From Syntrophorhabdaceae bacterium (GTDB lineage: Bacteria; Desulfobacterota; Syntrophorhabdia; Syntrophorhabdales; Syntrophorhabdaceae), in contig JAOAFK010000098.1 in NCBI GenBank assembly GCA_026416315.1, positions 1 through 38,428 on the forward strand: DNA of 38,428 bases, given 5' to 3'. A program made the position numbers and the translations under genes. This document shows, in pieces, positions 24,457 to 32,077 of the stretch (the stretch's first letter is position 1; every line of letters begins with the position of its first letter). The notes under the pieces are model-generated. The model was not told the DNA's origin and did not search any database. It saw only the letters and a list, made by a program, of their open reading frames with translations.

Positions 24457-26512
24457 TTGCTACTCTCCTTTTCTCTTCTATAATTTTTTCTTTTTCAGTA
24501 TCTTTAACGATTTTTAAACCCTCAACAATTAGCTCACATATGTCTAAAACTTGTATGTTTTCATTTACGTTTAACTCTTTTAGACCATCTTCAAACATGG
24601 TAACACAGTAAGGACAACTCGTAGCTATTATGTTTGGCTTTTTCAATAGAGCCTCTTTTGTCCTTTCCCTATTAATCCTTGTTGCTGCATCATCTTCAAG
24701 CCACATCCGTCCGCCACCAGCACCACAACAAAAGGTATCTTTTTTTGAATTACCCATCTCTAATGGCAATTTTCCAGTGAACGATTTCAAGACATATCTC
24801 GGTTCTTCAATAATACTGTTATATCTTGCTAAGTAACATGAGTCGTGATAAACTATAGACTTCTCACCAAAGGCAAAATCCCTTTTGAGAACCTGATTTT
24901 TGTATAGCATGTTTAATAGCTCTGTGTGGTGAAAAACATTGAATTCTGCACCGTAAGCTCTATAGTCGTTTTTCAATGTGTTATAACAATGTGGACAAAT
25001 GGTTATTACATTCTTTACATTTAATTTCTTAAACAAATTTACATTCTTAATAGCAATACTGTCGAAAACATATTCATTGCCAAGCCTTCTTAAGGCATCA
25101 CCACAACACATCTCATCGGATCCAAGGATACCATAACTGACAGATGCCGTATTAAGCACAGTAACCAAAGAGTTTATAATCTTCTTCGTTCTCGCATCAA
25201 AAGATCCCATACATCCTACATACAAGAGATATTCATGATTTTCATTCTTTGAAAAGATTGGAATATCAAGATGTTGAGCCCATTTTCCCCTTTCTGAAGG
25301 TGCAATACCCCAGGGATTTGACCTCGCTTCAATATTTTCAAAGAAGGTAATGAGTTCTTCTGGAAATCTTACCTCTTCCATAACGAGGTTTCTTCTTATA
25401 TTTAGTATCTTTGGAAAGTGTTCTATAAAAACAGGACATACCTCAACACACGCACCACAAGTGGTGCAGTCCCAAATACTCTCCTCGTTTATGCTTCCTT
25501 CTCCATTACCAATAAGAGGAACTGGATAATTTAAAACAGGCATAGGTTTTCCAATTGTGTCAAATGGTCTATTGGAGATTATATATAAACCATTTTCCAT
25601 TAGATTTTTTTTCAACGTATGGATGAATTCTTTTGGGTTAAGTGTCTTTCCTGAGATATTAGCAGGACAAGAGGCCTTGCACCTTCCACATTCAGTGCAT
25701 GAAAGGGCATCAAGGAGGTCTTTCCAAGAAAAATCAGTGATTTTAGATATTCCAAAAGACATGTTTTTACTGAATTGCATCTTTGATGGAGATGTGGGAA
25801 AAGAAAAGTTCCTAAAGAAACAATTAGGAAGAGATGTAATTATATGAAGATGTTTACTGTATGGGATAAAGATGAGAAAGAACAAAAACAGTGATGCATG
25901 GACCCACCAAAAGATTCTATTGAGTATATAAAGTTCTGAGTCTTTCATTCCACTTATAATCATAGTTCTTAGAAACTCTGAAACAGGAAGAATTAAATCT
26001 TTTTCCTTAGGGTCTATAGCTGTTATATTCATTCCAAAATAGGCAGCCATAAGAAATCCAACAGTTGACAGTATAATATAGGCCTCTTTTGTGGATTCCA
26101 AGTAGGATGGTTTAATAACAACCCTCCTTAAAACTGCAAAAATCACGGCTATCATCACAACAGCAGACATTATATCAGCAAGCATATTAAGGAGCTTGTA
26201 AGGGAATTCTCCTATAAAAGAAAGTGAAAATTTAGGAAAAAAACCAGATAAAACAAACTCTAAATTTATAGGGAGAAGTACCATAAAACCCCAAAAAAGC
26301 ATGAAGTGGTTAAAACCAAATGTCTTTTTTAAAACCTTTTTCTGGAGAAAACCATAAAAGACCATATTTTTAAATCGTTCCCATAGTCTATCGAACCTGT
26401 ATTCCCAATTTCCAAGGGAAATAAGATTTATAAGTGTATAAATTCTTCTGATAAACACTACCATAGCAACTAAAAAGATAATTGCAAAGATTAAAGATTC
26501 TACTGGTTTCAT
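24449..26512 (-). CDS. Membrane Fe-S oxidoreductase, EtfAB:menaquinone oxidoreductase (EMO) type
   Basis: A 687-residue membrane protein with an N-terminal NarI/HdrE-like cytochrome b domain and an HdrD-like soluble part. About five membrane helices lie at 5-25, 66-86, 107-130, 145-162 and 199-217, with possible haem ligands H69, H205, H221 and H223. Two [4Fe-4S] motifs follow: C272/C275/C278/C282 and C349/C352/C355/C359. Two CCG domains (DUF224) complete it, with MCCGDALRRLG and FCCGAGGGRMW. Proteins of this build, encoded with EtfAB, pass electrons from acyl-CoA dehydrogenases to menaquinone in syntrophs and anaerobic aromatic degraders. It follows etfA by 13 nt. The role is inferred from family and operon. 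Confidence 0.9.
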   Translation of the reverse strand: MKPVESLIFAIIFLVAMVVFIRRIYTLINLISLGNWEYRFDRLWERFKNMVFYGFLQKKVLKKTFGFNHFMLFWGFMVLLPINLEFVLSGFFPKFSLSFIGEFPYKLLNMLADIMSAVVMIAVIFAVLRRVVIKPSYLESTKEAYIILSTVGFLMAAYFGMNITAIDPKEKDLILPVSEFLRTMIISGMKDSELYILNRIFWWVHASLFLFFLIFIPYSKHLHIITSLPNCFFRNFSFPTSPSKMQFSKNMSFGISKITDFSWKDLLDALSCTECGRCKASCPANISGKTLNPKEFIHTLKKNLMENGLYIISNRPFDTIGKPMPVLNYPVPLIGNGEGSINEESIWDCTTCGACVEVCPVFIEHFPKILNIRRNLVMEEVRFPEELITFFENIEARSNPWGIAPSERGKWAQHLDIPIFSKNENHEYLLYVGCMGSFDARTKKIINSLVTVLNTASVSYGILGSDEMCCGDALRRLGNEYVFDSIAIKNVNLFKKLNVKNVITICPHCYNTLKNDYRAYGAEFNVFHHTELLNMLYKNQVLKRDFAFGEKSIVYHDSCYLARYNSIIEEPRYVLKSFTGKLPLEMGNSKKDTFCCGAGGGRMWLEDDAATRINRERTKEALLKKPNIIATSCPYCVTMFEDGLKELNVNENIQVLDICELIVEGLKIVKDTEKEKIIEEKRRVANG

Positions 26513-26525
26513 ATTAACTCCTCTT

Positions 26526-27983
26526 TCAATTTTGGCTCATATTTGCCTTTTCTTTAAGGGAAGTAATTAGTGTCGGTAATATTTCAAACACGTCGCCTAC
26601 TATCCCAACATGAGCGATTTCAAAAATAGGTGCGTTTTTATCTTTATTGATGGCTATTATATGTTCCGCATTTTGCATCCCTACTATATGCTGGATTGCA
26701 CCAGAGATCCCACAGGCCAAATAAAGCTTGGGTCTTATGGTTTTTCCTGTTTGTCCTATCTGTCTGTCATGGGTTATCCAACCTGCATCCACTGCACATC
26801 TGGAACCGCCAACAACACCTCCAAGGAGAGAGGCAAGTTCTTCAAGGAGTGAAAAATTCTTCTTTTCAAGCATACCCTTTCCACCACTTACAACAATATT
26901 GGCAGTTCTGATATCGTTCTCATCACCCTTGGAAACCGGTATTATCTCGAGGATCTTTGTTGCTATATCCTCTTCTTTCAATTCGATGGTTTCTCTAATG
27001 AGTTCACCATATCTTTCCTTAAAAGGAGGCATAGGTAGAACCATAGGTCTCACCGATGCCATTTGTGGTCTTGCATGTTCTGTTAAGATGGTGGCCATAA
27101 CATTACCACCAAATGCAGGTCTTGTCTGTTCAAGGAGTCTTTTTTCCTTGTCTATGCTCAATTTTGTACAATCTGCAGTAAGACCTGTTTTAAGAGCAGT
27201 TGCAACGGCACTTGCCAAATCCCTTCCCAATCCTGTCGCACCCATGAGTAGTATCTCTGGATGATACTTGTTCACGAGATATACAATACAATCAAGGTAA
27301 GGACGTGTGCGGTAGTATTTTAATGTGGGATGGTCGATGAGATATACCTTATCAGCCCCATATCCAAAGGCCTCTAATACAAGATGTTCCACATTGTGCC
27401 CAAGTAGTATAGCCGAAAGATCAGTACTTAATTCTGAAGCAAGTTGGCTTCCTATGCCTAATAACTCCCATGATACTTGATTTGCCTTACCATCAAAATG
27501 TTCTATAAAAACCCACACACTTTCCCATTTTATTTTTTCTGTAGTTGATATCTTTTCTGTTGATGTTGAATCATCAATATCCCTATTTGTGAGTTCTTTG
27601 AAATCTTCCAGAGCCCCAATTTTGCATACATCGATACATTTTTTACATCTGTTGCATTTACCCAGATTGATTATTGGTATCCCTTTTGTATCGAGGGTAT
27701 CGTATTCTATGGCATTTACTTGGCACACCTTAATGCATTCACCACATCCATTGCATTTTTCATCTTTTAGGATATAAACCAGTTCAAATGCACCCACAGG
27801 GCATGCCCTTAAACACTTTTTACATCCTATACACTTTGTGTAATTTACAATAGGCGTACCTTTTGTATCATGGGTATCATATTCCAAGGCATTAACTGTA
27901 CAAGAAGGTTCGCATCTTCCGCAGGCTATGCATTTCTCGGTAATTAAACGGACCTTAGGTCTTGTTTTTTTCTGCTTAGACAT
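26526..27983 (-). CDS. etfA: Electron transfer flavoprotein alpha subunit with N-terminal tandem ferredoxin domains
   Basis: A 485-residue Etf alpha subunit, about 140 residues longer than a simple EtfA. The extension has four complete [4Fe-4S] motifs: C18/21/24/28, C51/54/57/61, C77/80/83/87 and C110/113/116/120. They form two ferredoxin units related by a 59-residue internal repeat. The Etf part starts about residue 150. Its FAD-binding C-terminus shows DAGWITHDRQIGQTGKT, ACGISGAIQH and HVGIVGD. Its start overlaps the etfB stop by 8 nt. The clusters probably link the Etf flavins to the membrane oxidoreductase encoded next, or to a ferredoxin pool; which one cannot be told from sequence. Confidence 0.95.
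   Translation of the reverse strand: MSKQKKTRPKVRLITEKCIACGRCEPSCTVNALEYDTHDTKGTPIVNYTKCIGCKKCLRACPVGAFELVYILKDEKCNGCGECIKVCQVNAIEYDTLDTKGIPIINLGKCNRCKKCIDVCKIGALEDFKELTNRDIDDSTSTEKISTTEKIKWESVWVFIEHFDGKANQVSWELLGIGSQLASELSTDLSAILLGHNVEHLVLEAFGYGADKVYLIDHPTLKYYRTRPYLDCIVYLVNKYHPEILLMGATGLGRDLASAVATALKTGLTADCTKLSIDKEKRLLEQTRPAFGGNVMATILTEHARPQMASVRPMVLPMPPFKERYGELIRETIELKEEDIATKILEIIPVSKGDENDIRTANIVVSGGKGMLEKKNFSLLEELASLLGGVVGGSRCAVDAGWITHDRQIGQTGKTIRPKLYLACGISGAIQHIVGMQNAEHIIAINKDKNAPIFEIAHVGIVGDVFEILPTLITSLKEKANMSQN
27579..27932 (-). repeat. Internal tandem duplication in etfA (ferredoxin module, about 177 bp x 2)
   Basis: The DNA for EtfA residues 18-76 and 77-135 is a degenerate direct repeat. 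At protein level VNALEYDTHDTKGTPIVN in copy 1 matches VNAIEYDTLDTKGIPIIN in copy 2, at the same offset from the first cysteine, with a period of 59 residues. The DNA is still clearly similar (for example CTTTTGTATC before both CNA-Tyr-Asp segments), so the duplication is either recent or kept under constraint. Confidence 0.85.
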
Positions 27984-28806
27984 TTTGTGTACTCCTTATA
28001 ATCTTCCAATTTTCTAAGTTTTTTAAAATCATCTCCACAGCAAAGCAAGTTCCATTTCCATCTCCGTTTCCTTCAAAGATTTCACCTTTCTGTTTTTCAG
28101 GAGCGAATATCCTTTTAACTGTTGTAGGTGAGCCTGTTAGACCTATAGTATTTGGATCCAACTTTAAAAAATAGTTATTCCAGATAGGTATTGATAGACC
28201 TTCTGCATATATTCTCCGGGGCACAGAAGGATAGCGAGGCCTATTTGCATCTTTTTCTATGGTTAAAAGAGAAGGCAGGCTCGTTTCTATTATCTCAAAC
28301 CAATCTTCTAATTTCCTTCTAACTACGATCCTTTTTTTAGTAAGATCAAGAGATACTATCTTGTCAACTAAGGTTGCCTGATTAAAACCTAAACGGGTTG
28401 CAATACCTGGTCCTACTTGGGCAGTATCACCATCTATGGTTTGTTTACCGCATATAATGATATCTACTGGTTCCTTTTTAGAGATCTCCAATATGGCATT
28501 AGCTAAAACATTACTGGTGGCAAGTGTGTCGGCACCACCAAACACCCTGTCACTCAAAAGTATCCCATCATCAGCACCCATTGCAATTGCCTTTCTAATG
28601 ACTGCATCAGCCATAGGAGGTCCCATTGATAGAACAGTTACCTTACCCCCGTATATGTCTTTAATCCTCAATGCCTCTTCAACAGCAGGGGCATCAAATG
28701 GATTCATGATAAATGGAACCCCCTCTCTAACGAGGGTATTTGTAACAGGATCTATTTTTACCTGGGTTGTATCAGGTACCATCTTAACACAAACAATTAC
28801 ATGCAT
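27976..28806 (-). CDS. etfB: Electron transfer flavoprotein beta subunit
   Basis: A 276-residue Etf beta subunit. The N-terminus IVCVKMVPDTTQVKIDP and the FIMNPFDAPAVEEALRIK block near 32-49 are typical. The nucleotide loop reads DGDTAQVGPGIA at 125-136. This form is seen in Etfs that carry a second FAD (bifurcating and EMO-linked groups) rather than AMP, so a two-FAD enzyme is possible, though not proven. A GGGAGG site precedes the ATG. It opens the etfB-etfA-EMO-gCA-PAS-PAS run. No acyl-CoA dehydrogenase gene is adjacent, so the module probably serves dehydrogenases encoded elsewhere. Confidence 0.95.
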   Translation of the reverse strand: MHVIVCVKMVPDTTQVKIDPVTNTLVREGVPFIMNPFDAPAVEEALRIKDIYGGKVTVLSMGPPMADAVIRKAIAMGADDGILLSDRVFGGADTLATSNVLANAILEISKKEPVDIIICGKQTIDGDTAQVGPGIATRLGFNQATLVDKIVSLDLTKKRIVVRRKLEDWFEIIETSLPSLLTIEKDANRPRYPSVPRRIYAEGLSIPIWNNYFLKLDPNTIGLTGSPTTVKRIFAPEKQKGEIFEGNGDGNGTCFAVEMILKNLENWKIIRSTQNV

Positions 28807-28892
28807 GGATTTGCCTCCCTTTTTATCGTTTTATTTTTTTTCGATTTTTATCATTGAAAGGAATACTTGACAATATCAAAAGATTTCATAGA

Positions 28893-28917
28893 AAATACTT
28901 ATATAAAATAAGTATTT
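28893..28917. promoter_or_regulatory. Perfect AT-rich palindrome upstream of etfB, possible operator
   Basis: The arms AAATACTTAT (28893-28902) and ATAAGTATTT (28908-28917) are exact reverse complements with a 5-nt centre. It lies in the 181-bp gap between the ctpA stop and etfB, about 87 bp before the etfB ATG. It has no GC core and no T-run, so it is not a convincing terminator. A binding site for a dimeric regulator of the Etf/EMO operon is the simplest reading. The rest of the gap (28807-28987) shows only the etfB ribosome-binding site. Confidence 0.45.
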
Positions 28918-28987
28918 CTATAATTTTACTGAACTTTTTTATTTGATGTAAAAATGGAAGTTTATATGTTGAAGTATTATTTTTATT

Positions 28988-30274
28988 CTATTTACCCCTT
29001 AAGGCCTCCCAGCTTTTTAAGATCTGCAGGGCCATAGAAAGCTGAAAGTCATTATCATCTATCTTTGTTTTATCCTTTTCCTCTATCTTTTGATTTTTAT
29101 CAACTTCAAGGTGTCGCTCTAAATCTTTTTCCTTTAATGGGATGCCTTTTTCCTTAACCCTTACGAGATTGCTATCTACTATTATATCAGGTGTTATACC
29201 TTCTGCCTGTATGGAACGACCCTTTGGAGTATAATATTTTGCGGTTGTAAGCTTCACAGCAGAACCATCACCAAGAGGCAAAATTGTCTGTACAGAACCT
29301 TTTCCGAATGTTTTTTGTCCCACAATTATTGCCCTTTTATGATCCTGCAGGGCACCTGCCACAATTTCAGAGGCACTTGCACTGCCTTCGTTTACAAGGA
29401 CAACAAGAGGTCCTTCATAATCGCCCTTTTTCTTTTCTGCATGGAAAGTCATCCTGTCTTCCTTTTTTCTGCCCTCAATATAGACAATCATACCTTCTTT
29501 TAAAAATTTATCAGAGACCTCAACTGCCTGCTCTAAAAGTCCACCAGGATCATTTCTTAAATCAAGGACAATTCCTTTTAATGATTTATCTTTATTTGCC
29601 TTTACCAGTTCTATTATTGCATTATCGAGATCCTTTGATGTCTTTTCTTGAAACTGGGTAATTCTTATATACCCAAAACCATCTTCAAGTAGCCTAAATT
29701 TTACACTTTTTGTCACAATGATATCCCTTACAATAGTAAAATCCTTAGGAGCTGTAAACCCTTCTCTCATAATCGTGAGGGTAACGGGTTTTCCTTTCTG
29801 GCCCCTTATCATCTTAACTACATCTACAAGACTCATATTCTTTGTGATTTTACCATCAATCTTTATGATATTATCCCCTGATTTCAACCCTGCCTTGTAT
29901 GCAGGTGTATCTTCAATGGGTGTTATTACTGTTGGAAAACCATCCTTTATAGTAATTTCAATACCAATACCACCAAATTCACCCTTTGTCTCTGTTTGCA
30001 TGTCTTTATACATATCAGGGGTAAGAAAGGATGAATGGGGATCAAGGGATTCTAACATGCCTTTTATGGCAGCATATATAATGTCCTTATCTTTTACATC
30101 TTCTACGTAATTCCTTTTTATAAGGTCTATAACATCAGAGAAGGTTTTTAAGTATTCATATATCTCTCCTGAGTCAGCGGGTACTGATTTCTTACCGTAA
30201 GCACCTATCATAAAACCAAGGAGAAAAATAAAGATTAAGGCAATGCTTACTATGATTTTATATCTAATTTTCAT
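28988..30274 (-). CDS. C-terminal processing peptidase, S41 family
   Basis: A 428-residue periplasmic protease. Residues 4-26 are a signal anchor. A PDZ domain follows (about 95-175, with GGIGIEI and AYKAGLKSGDNIIKIDG). The S41 catalytic domain contains GIVLDLRNDPGG near 234-245, the nucleophile S300 in EGSASASEI and the lysine K325 in TFGKGSVQT, at the 25-residue distance seen in E. coli Prc and Bacillus CtpB. The C-terminal 50 residues are charged and low in complexity. It has its own strong promoter and an AGGAGG site. The substrate is unknown. It is separated by 181 bp from etfB downstream, so I treat it as a separate unit. Confidence 0.94.
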   Translation of the reverse strand: MKIRYKIIVSIALIFIFLLGFMIGAYGKKSVPADSGEIYEYLKTFSDVIDLIKRNYVEDVKDKDIIYAAIKGMLESLDPHSSFLTPDMYKDMQTETKGEFGGIGIEITIKDGFPTVITPIEDTPAYKAGLKSGDNIIKIDGKITKNMSLVDVVKMIRGQKGKPVTLTIMREGFTAPKDFTIVRDIIVTKSVKFRLLEDGFGYIRITQFQEKTSKDLDNAIIELVKANKDKSLKGIVLDLRNDPGGLLEQAVEVSDKFLKEGMIVYIEGRKKEDRMTFHAEKKKGDYEGPLVVLVNEGSASASEIVAGALQDHKRAIIVGQKTFGKGSVQTILPLGDGSAVKLTTAKYYTPKGRSIQAEGITPDIIVDSNLVRVKEKGIPLKEKDLERHLEVDKNQKIEEKDKTKIDDNDFQLSMALQILKSWEALRGK

Positions 30275-30294
30275 TTATGTTTCCTCCTGACTTG

Positions 30295-30323
30295 ATAATA
30301 CACCAATATAATTAAACTTTCAA
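30295..30323 (-). promoter_or_regulatory. Sigma70-type promoter of the S41 peptidase gene
   Basis: On the minus strand TTGAAA (30323-30318) is followed after exactly 17 nt by TATTAT (30300-30295). The predicted start is near 30288, with a short leader holding AGGAGG before the ATG at 30274. It is back to back with a plus-strand promoter for the small GYD gene. Confidence 0.65.
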
Positions 30324-30331
30324 TTAAAAAC

Positions 30332-30359
30332 TTGACAACACAAGGTCAATGAATATATG
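30332..30359 (+). promoter_or_regulatory. Sigma70-type promoter of the GYD-domain gene
   Basis: A perfect TTGACA at 30332-30337 is followed after 16 nt by TATATG at 30354-30359. This leaves a leader of about 20 nt with GGGGGAG before the ATG at 30385. TTGAC and GTCAA (30345-30349) form a short inverted repeat with 8 nt between, overlapping the -35, a place where a repressor could act. Confidence 0.55.
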
Positions 30360-30384
30360 GTTTAAAAAATAAAAAGGGGGAGAT

Positions 30385-30669
30385 ATGCCAGTATATATTA
30401 TGTTCAGCAGGTTAACAAATGAGGGTAGGGCAACAATAAAAAGACACCCTGAAAGGATAAAGGAGGTCAATGATGAAATAGAAACAATGGGTGCAAAGGT
30501 AATTGCCCAATATGCTACCCTCGGAATATATGATTTCGTTAATATTTTAGAAGCACCTGACAATGAAACTATTGCAAAGATATCCATTGAGATAGGTTCA
30601 CGGGGAAGTGTACAGCTAATAACATTCCCCGCAATCCCTATCTTTGAATTTATAGAAAAGATGGGCTAA
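30385..30669 (+). CDS. Small GYD-domain protein
   Basis: A 94-residue protein matching the GYD family (PF08734), small alpha/beta proteins of the dimeric ferredoxin-like fold whose function is not established. It has the typical opening YIMFSRLTNEGRATIK, the ATLGIYDFVNILEAPDNETIAKISIEIGS region split here as ATLGIYDFV and APDNETIAK, and the ending TFPAIPIFEF. It is the only plus-strand gene in the right half. It is expressed from its own promoter and ends in a terminator shared with the convergent operon. A regulatory or sensory role would be a guess. Confidence 0.85.
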   Translation: MPVYIMFSRLTNEGRATIKRHPERIKEVNDEIETMGAKVIAQYATLGIYDFVNILEAPDNETIAKISIEIGSRGSVQLITFPAIPIFEFIEKMG

Positions 30670-30696
30670 CTCTATCTTAACCCATCTTCTTTTTTT
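30658..30696. terminator. Bidirectional rho-independent terminator between convergent genes
   Basis: Arms AAGATGGGCTAA (30658-30669) and TTAACCCATCTT (30677-30688) pair over 12 positions with one mismatch, around a 7-nt loop. Seven T residues follow at 30690-30696, which gives a good terminator for the GYD gene. On the minus strand a shorter T-rich stretch follows, which could stop the degradation operon. The GYD stop codon lies inside the left arm and the stop of the minus-strand gene (30672-30674) lies in the loop. Confidence 0.85.
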
Positions 30697-31247
30697 GCCT
30701 CTTCCTTTTTAAGACCACCGACCCTTGCATGAGGTCTTCCCCCATCAGTTACAGCAATTGCAACAAGGATTTCATCTGACTTTGGTGCATCATTAACGGA
30801 CACGGTCATTCCGTCAAAATGAGAGCGAACAAAGGCTGCATCTTTATAATGTAACGGTATGTCTAATACATCACCCATTCTGCCAATTTTTTTAACAGAT
30901 GGAATGATTGCCTTTCCACCGCCAACTGCATTTCTTAAGGGTGTGCCAAGCTTTGGATGAAGGATCGCTGCTGCGTGTTCAAGTTCGCCCTTTTCCCCCA
31001 CTATCGCAGCCTTACCGTAGCTTTCTGCCTCCCTTTCTTTACCCAATGCTTCTACAGCCCTTTCTCCGAGTAATCTGCCGAGTTCTTCACCTATATCAAT
31101 GAGTATGTCAAGATTTTCTTCATATTTACCTGCAAAAGGATTCTTTATAACTGCCACAGCAGCAACCTTTCTAATGGGCTTTTCTGCCTTTTTTTCTCCA
31201 TCGGAATAGATGTCTTCAATTATTGTAACAATCTTTCTGATCTCCAT
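30672..31247 (-). CDS. 'Amino acid synthesis' family protein (PF06684, DUF1185)
   Basis: A 191-residue protein of the PF06684 family, whose name is historical; no reaction is established to my knowledge. Recognisable blocks are the N-terminal IRKIVTIIEDIYSDGG-like start, AAVAVIKNPFAGKYEE near 29-44, AIVGEKGELEHAAAILHPKLGTPLR near 76-101 (given here only as the block), and VAIAVTDGGRPHARVGGL near the end. The ATG lies inside the end of the UPF0280 gene, with GGAGG 6 nt upstream and a 32-nt overlap, so it is translated with it. As the last gene of the enamidase/Hnr operon it may act on a ring-opened or cyclic amide intermediate; this is inference from context. Confidence 0.85.
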   Translation of the reverse strand: MEIRKIVTIIEDIYSDGEKKAEKPIRKVAAVAVIKNPFAGKYEENLDILIDIGEELGRLLGERAVEALGKEREAESYGKAAIVGEKGELEHAAAILHPKLGTPLRNAVGGGKAIIPSVKKIGRMGDVLDIPLHYKDAAFVRSHFDGMTVSVNDAPKSDEILVAIAVTDGGRPHARVGGLKKEEAKKEDGLR

Positions 31248-32067
31248 ATAACACCTCCAGTTTTATATTTTTTACTCCATTTATGGTTGTTACCATGTTG
31301 CCTTTTAAATATATTAATGCATCAAAAATCACCTTTTTTTCTTTTAAATTATAGGCAATATTTAATCCATTTTGTAAGGCAATGCTTGCTTCTTCTTGAT
31401 TTAACTTGTCAATATTTAATGTTACATATTCTTCAGGAATATCTGTTGTGGGATCTATCAGATAGGCCTTTTTTCTCAATACATGTTCAGTATCTACGTT
31501 TGTTTTATTGCAGATATATGTTACCGCAGCATCGGCAATGGCACCACTTTTTGCTATAACGGTTCCTATTTCTGCTAACCCGAGGGTAAAACTCCTTCCT
31601 CCTAATCCACTTGTAGCTATACCATATTCTTTAAAGCCCTTAATATTTAATATATACGGTGTATGGGTATTTTTATTTATATGCCCTATAGAAACTCTTA
31701 TAGTCCTTTCGAGGTTTTCATTAAAAAGGGATATATCGCCTCCATTGTTTACAGAAATAAAGTCAAAACCATCCTGCTTTAAAAAATTTTTTATCTCATC
31801 AGAAACTGCACCAGCAACAGATGCCATGGGGGTTAAGGTCTCTTCATCAATAGCCTTCACACCCTCTATCATATATTTTACAACATCTGGCATATTATGG
31901 AATCTCTTTATTTTATATGCCTTTAGCCTTAAGACAGGAAGATATTCCCTGATAGATTCGAGTATATTTTTTATGTAAACCTCTAATCTTGCCCTGTCAG
32001 GTTCACAGTTCGTACCACCTTTTTCTGTTTTTACTACAAGACTTGCTGGTCCTATTTCAATATACAT
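31216..32067 (-). CDS. UPF0280 family, ApbE-like protein; candidate flavin transferase
   Basis: A 283-residue protein of the UPF0280 family (COG2122), related to ApbE, which attaches FMN to threonine in target proteins. Visible blocks are PMASVAGAVSDEI at 80-92, SVNNGGDIS near 105-113, the glycine-rich GIATSGLGGRSFTLG at 149-163, and SGAIADAAVT at 174-183. The last matches the ApbE region that holds the magnesium-binding aspartate and threonine. No signal peptide or lipobox is seen, so it acts in the cytoplasm. It starts 10 nt after the Hnr-like gene. The E. barkeri Hnr carries covalent flavin, so UPF0280 may be its flavin transferase. That role is a hypothesis; the family has no assigned function that I know. 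Confidence 0.85.
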   Translation of the reverse strand: MYIEIGPASLVVKTEKGGTNCEPDRARLEVYIKNILESIREYLPVLRLKAYKIKRFHNMPDVVKYMIEGVKAIDEETLTPMASVAGAVSDEIKNFLKQDGFDFISVNNGGDISLFNENLERTIRVSIGHINKNTHTPYILNIKGFKEYGIATSGLGGRSFTLGLAEIGTVIAKSGAIADAAVTYICNKTNVDTEHVLRKKAYLIDPTTDIPEEYVTLNIDKLNQEEASIALQNGLNIAYNLKEKKVIFDALIYLKGNMVTTINGVKNIKLEVLYGDQKDCYNN

Positions 32068-32077
32068 GACAGATTTT

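Noticed and set aside
28867..28897. Plus-strand TTGACA with an AT-rich region downstream, in the etfB-ctpA gap
   Set aside because: It points towards the 3' end of the minus-strand peptidase gene, where no plus-strand gene exists, and there is no good -10 at 16-18 nt.
28893..28917. The palindrome read as a terminator of the S41 peptidase gene
   Set aside because: The stem is almost all A/T with two G-C pairs and lacks a following T-run on the minus strand; an operator fits better.
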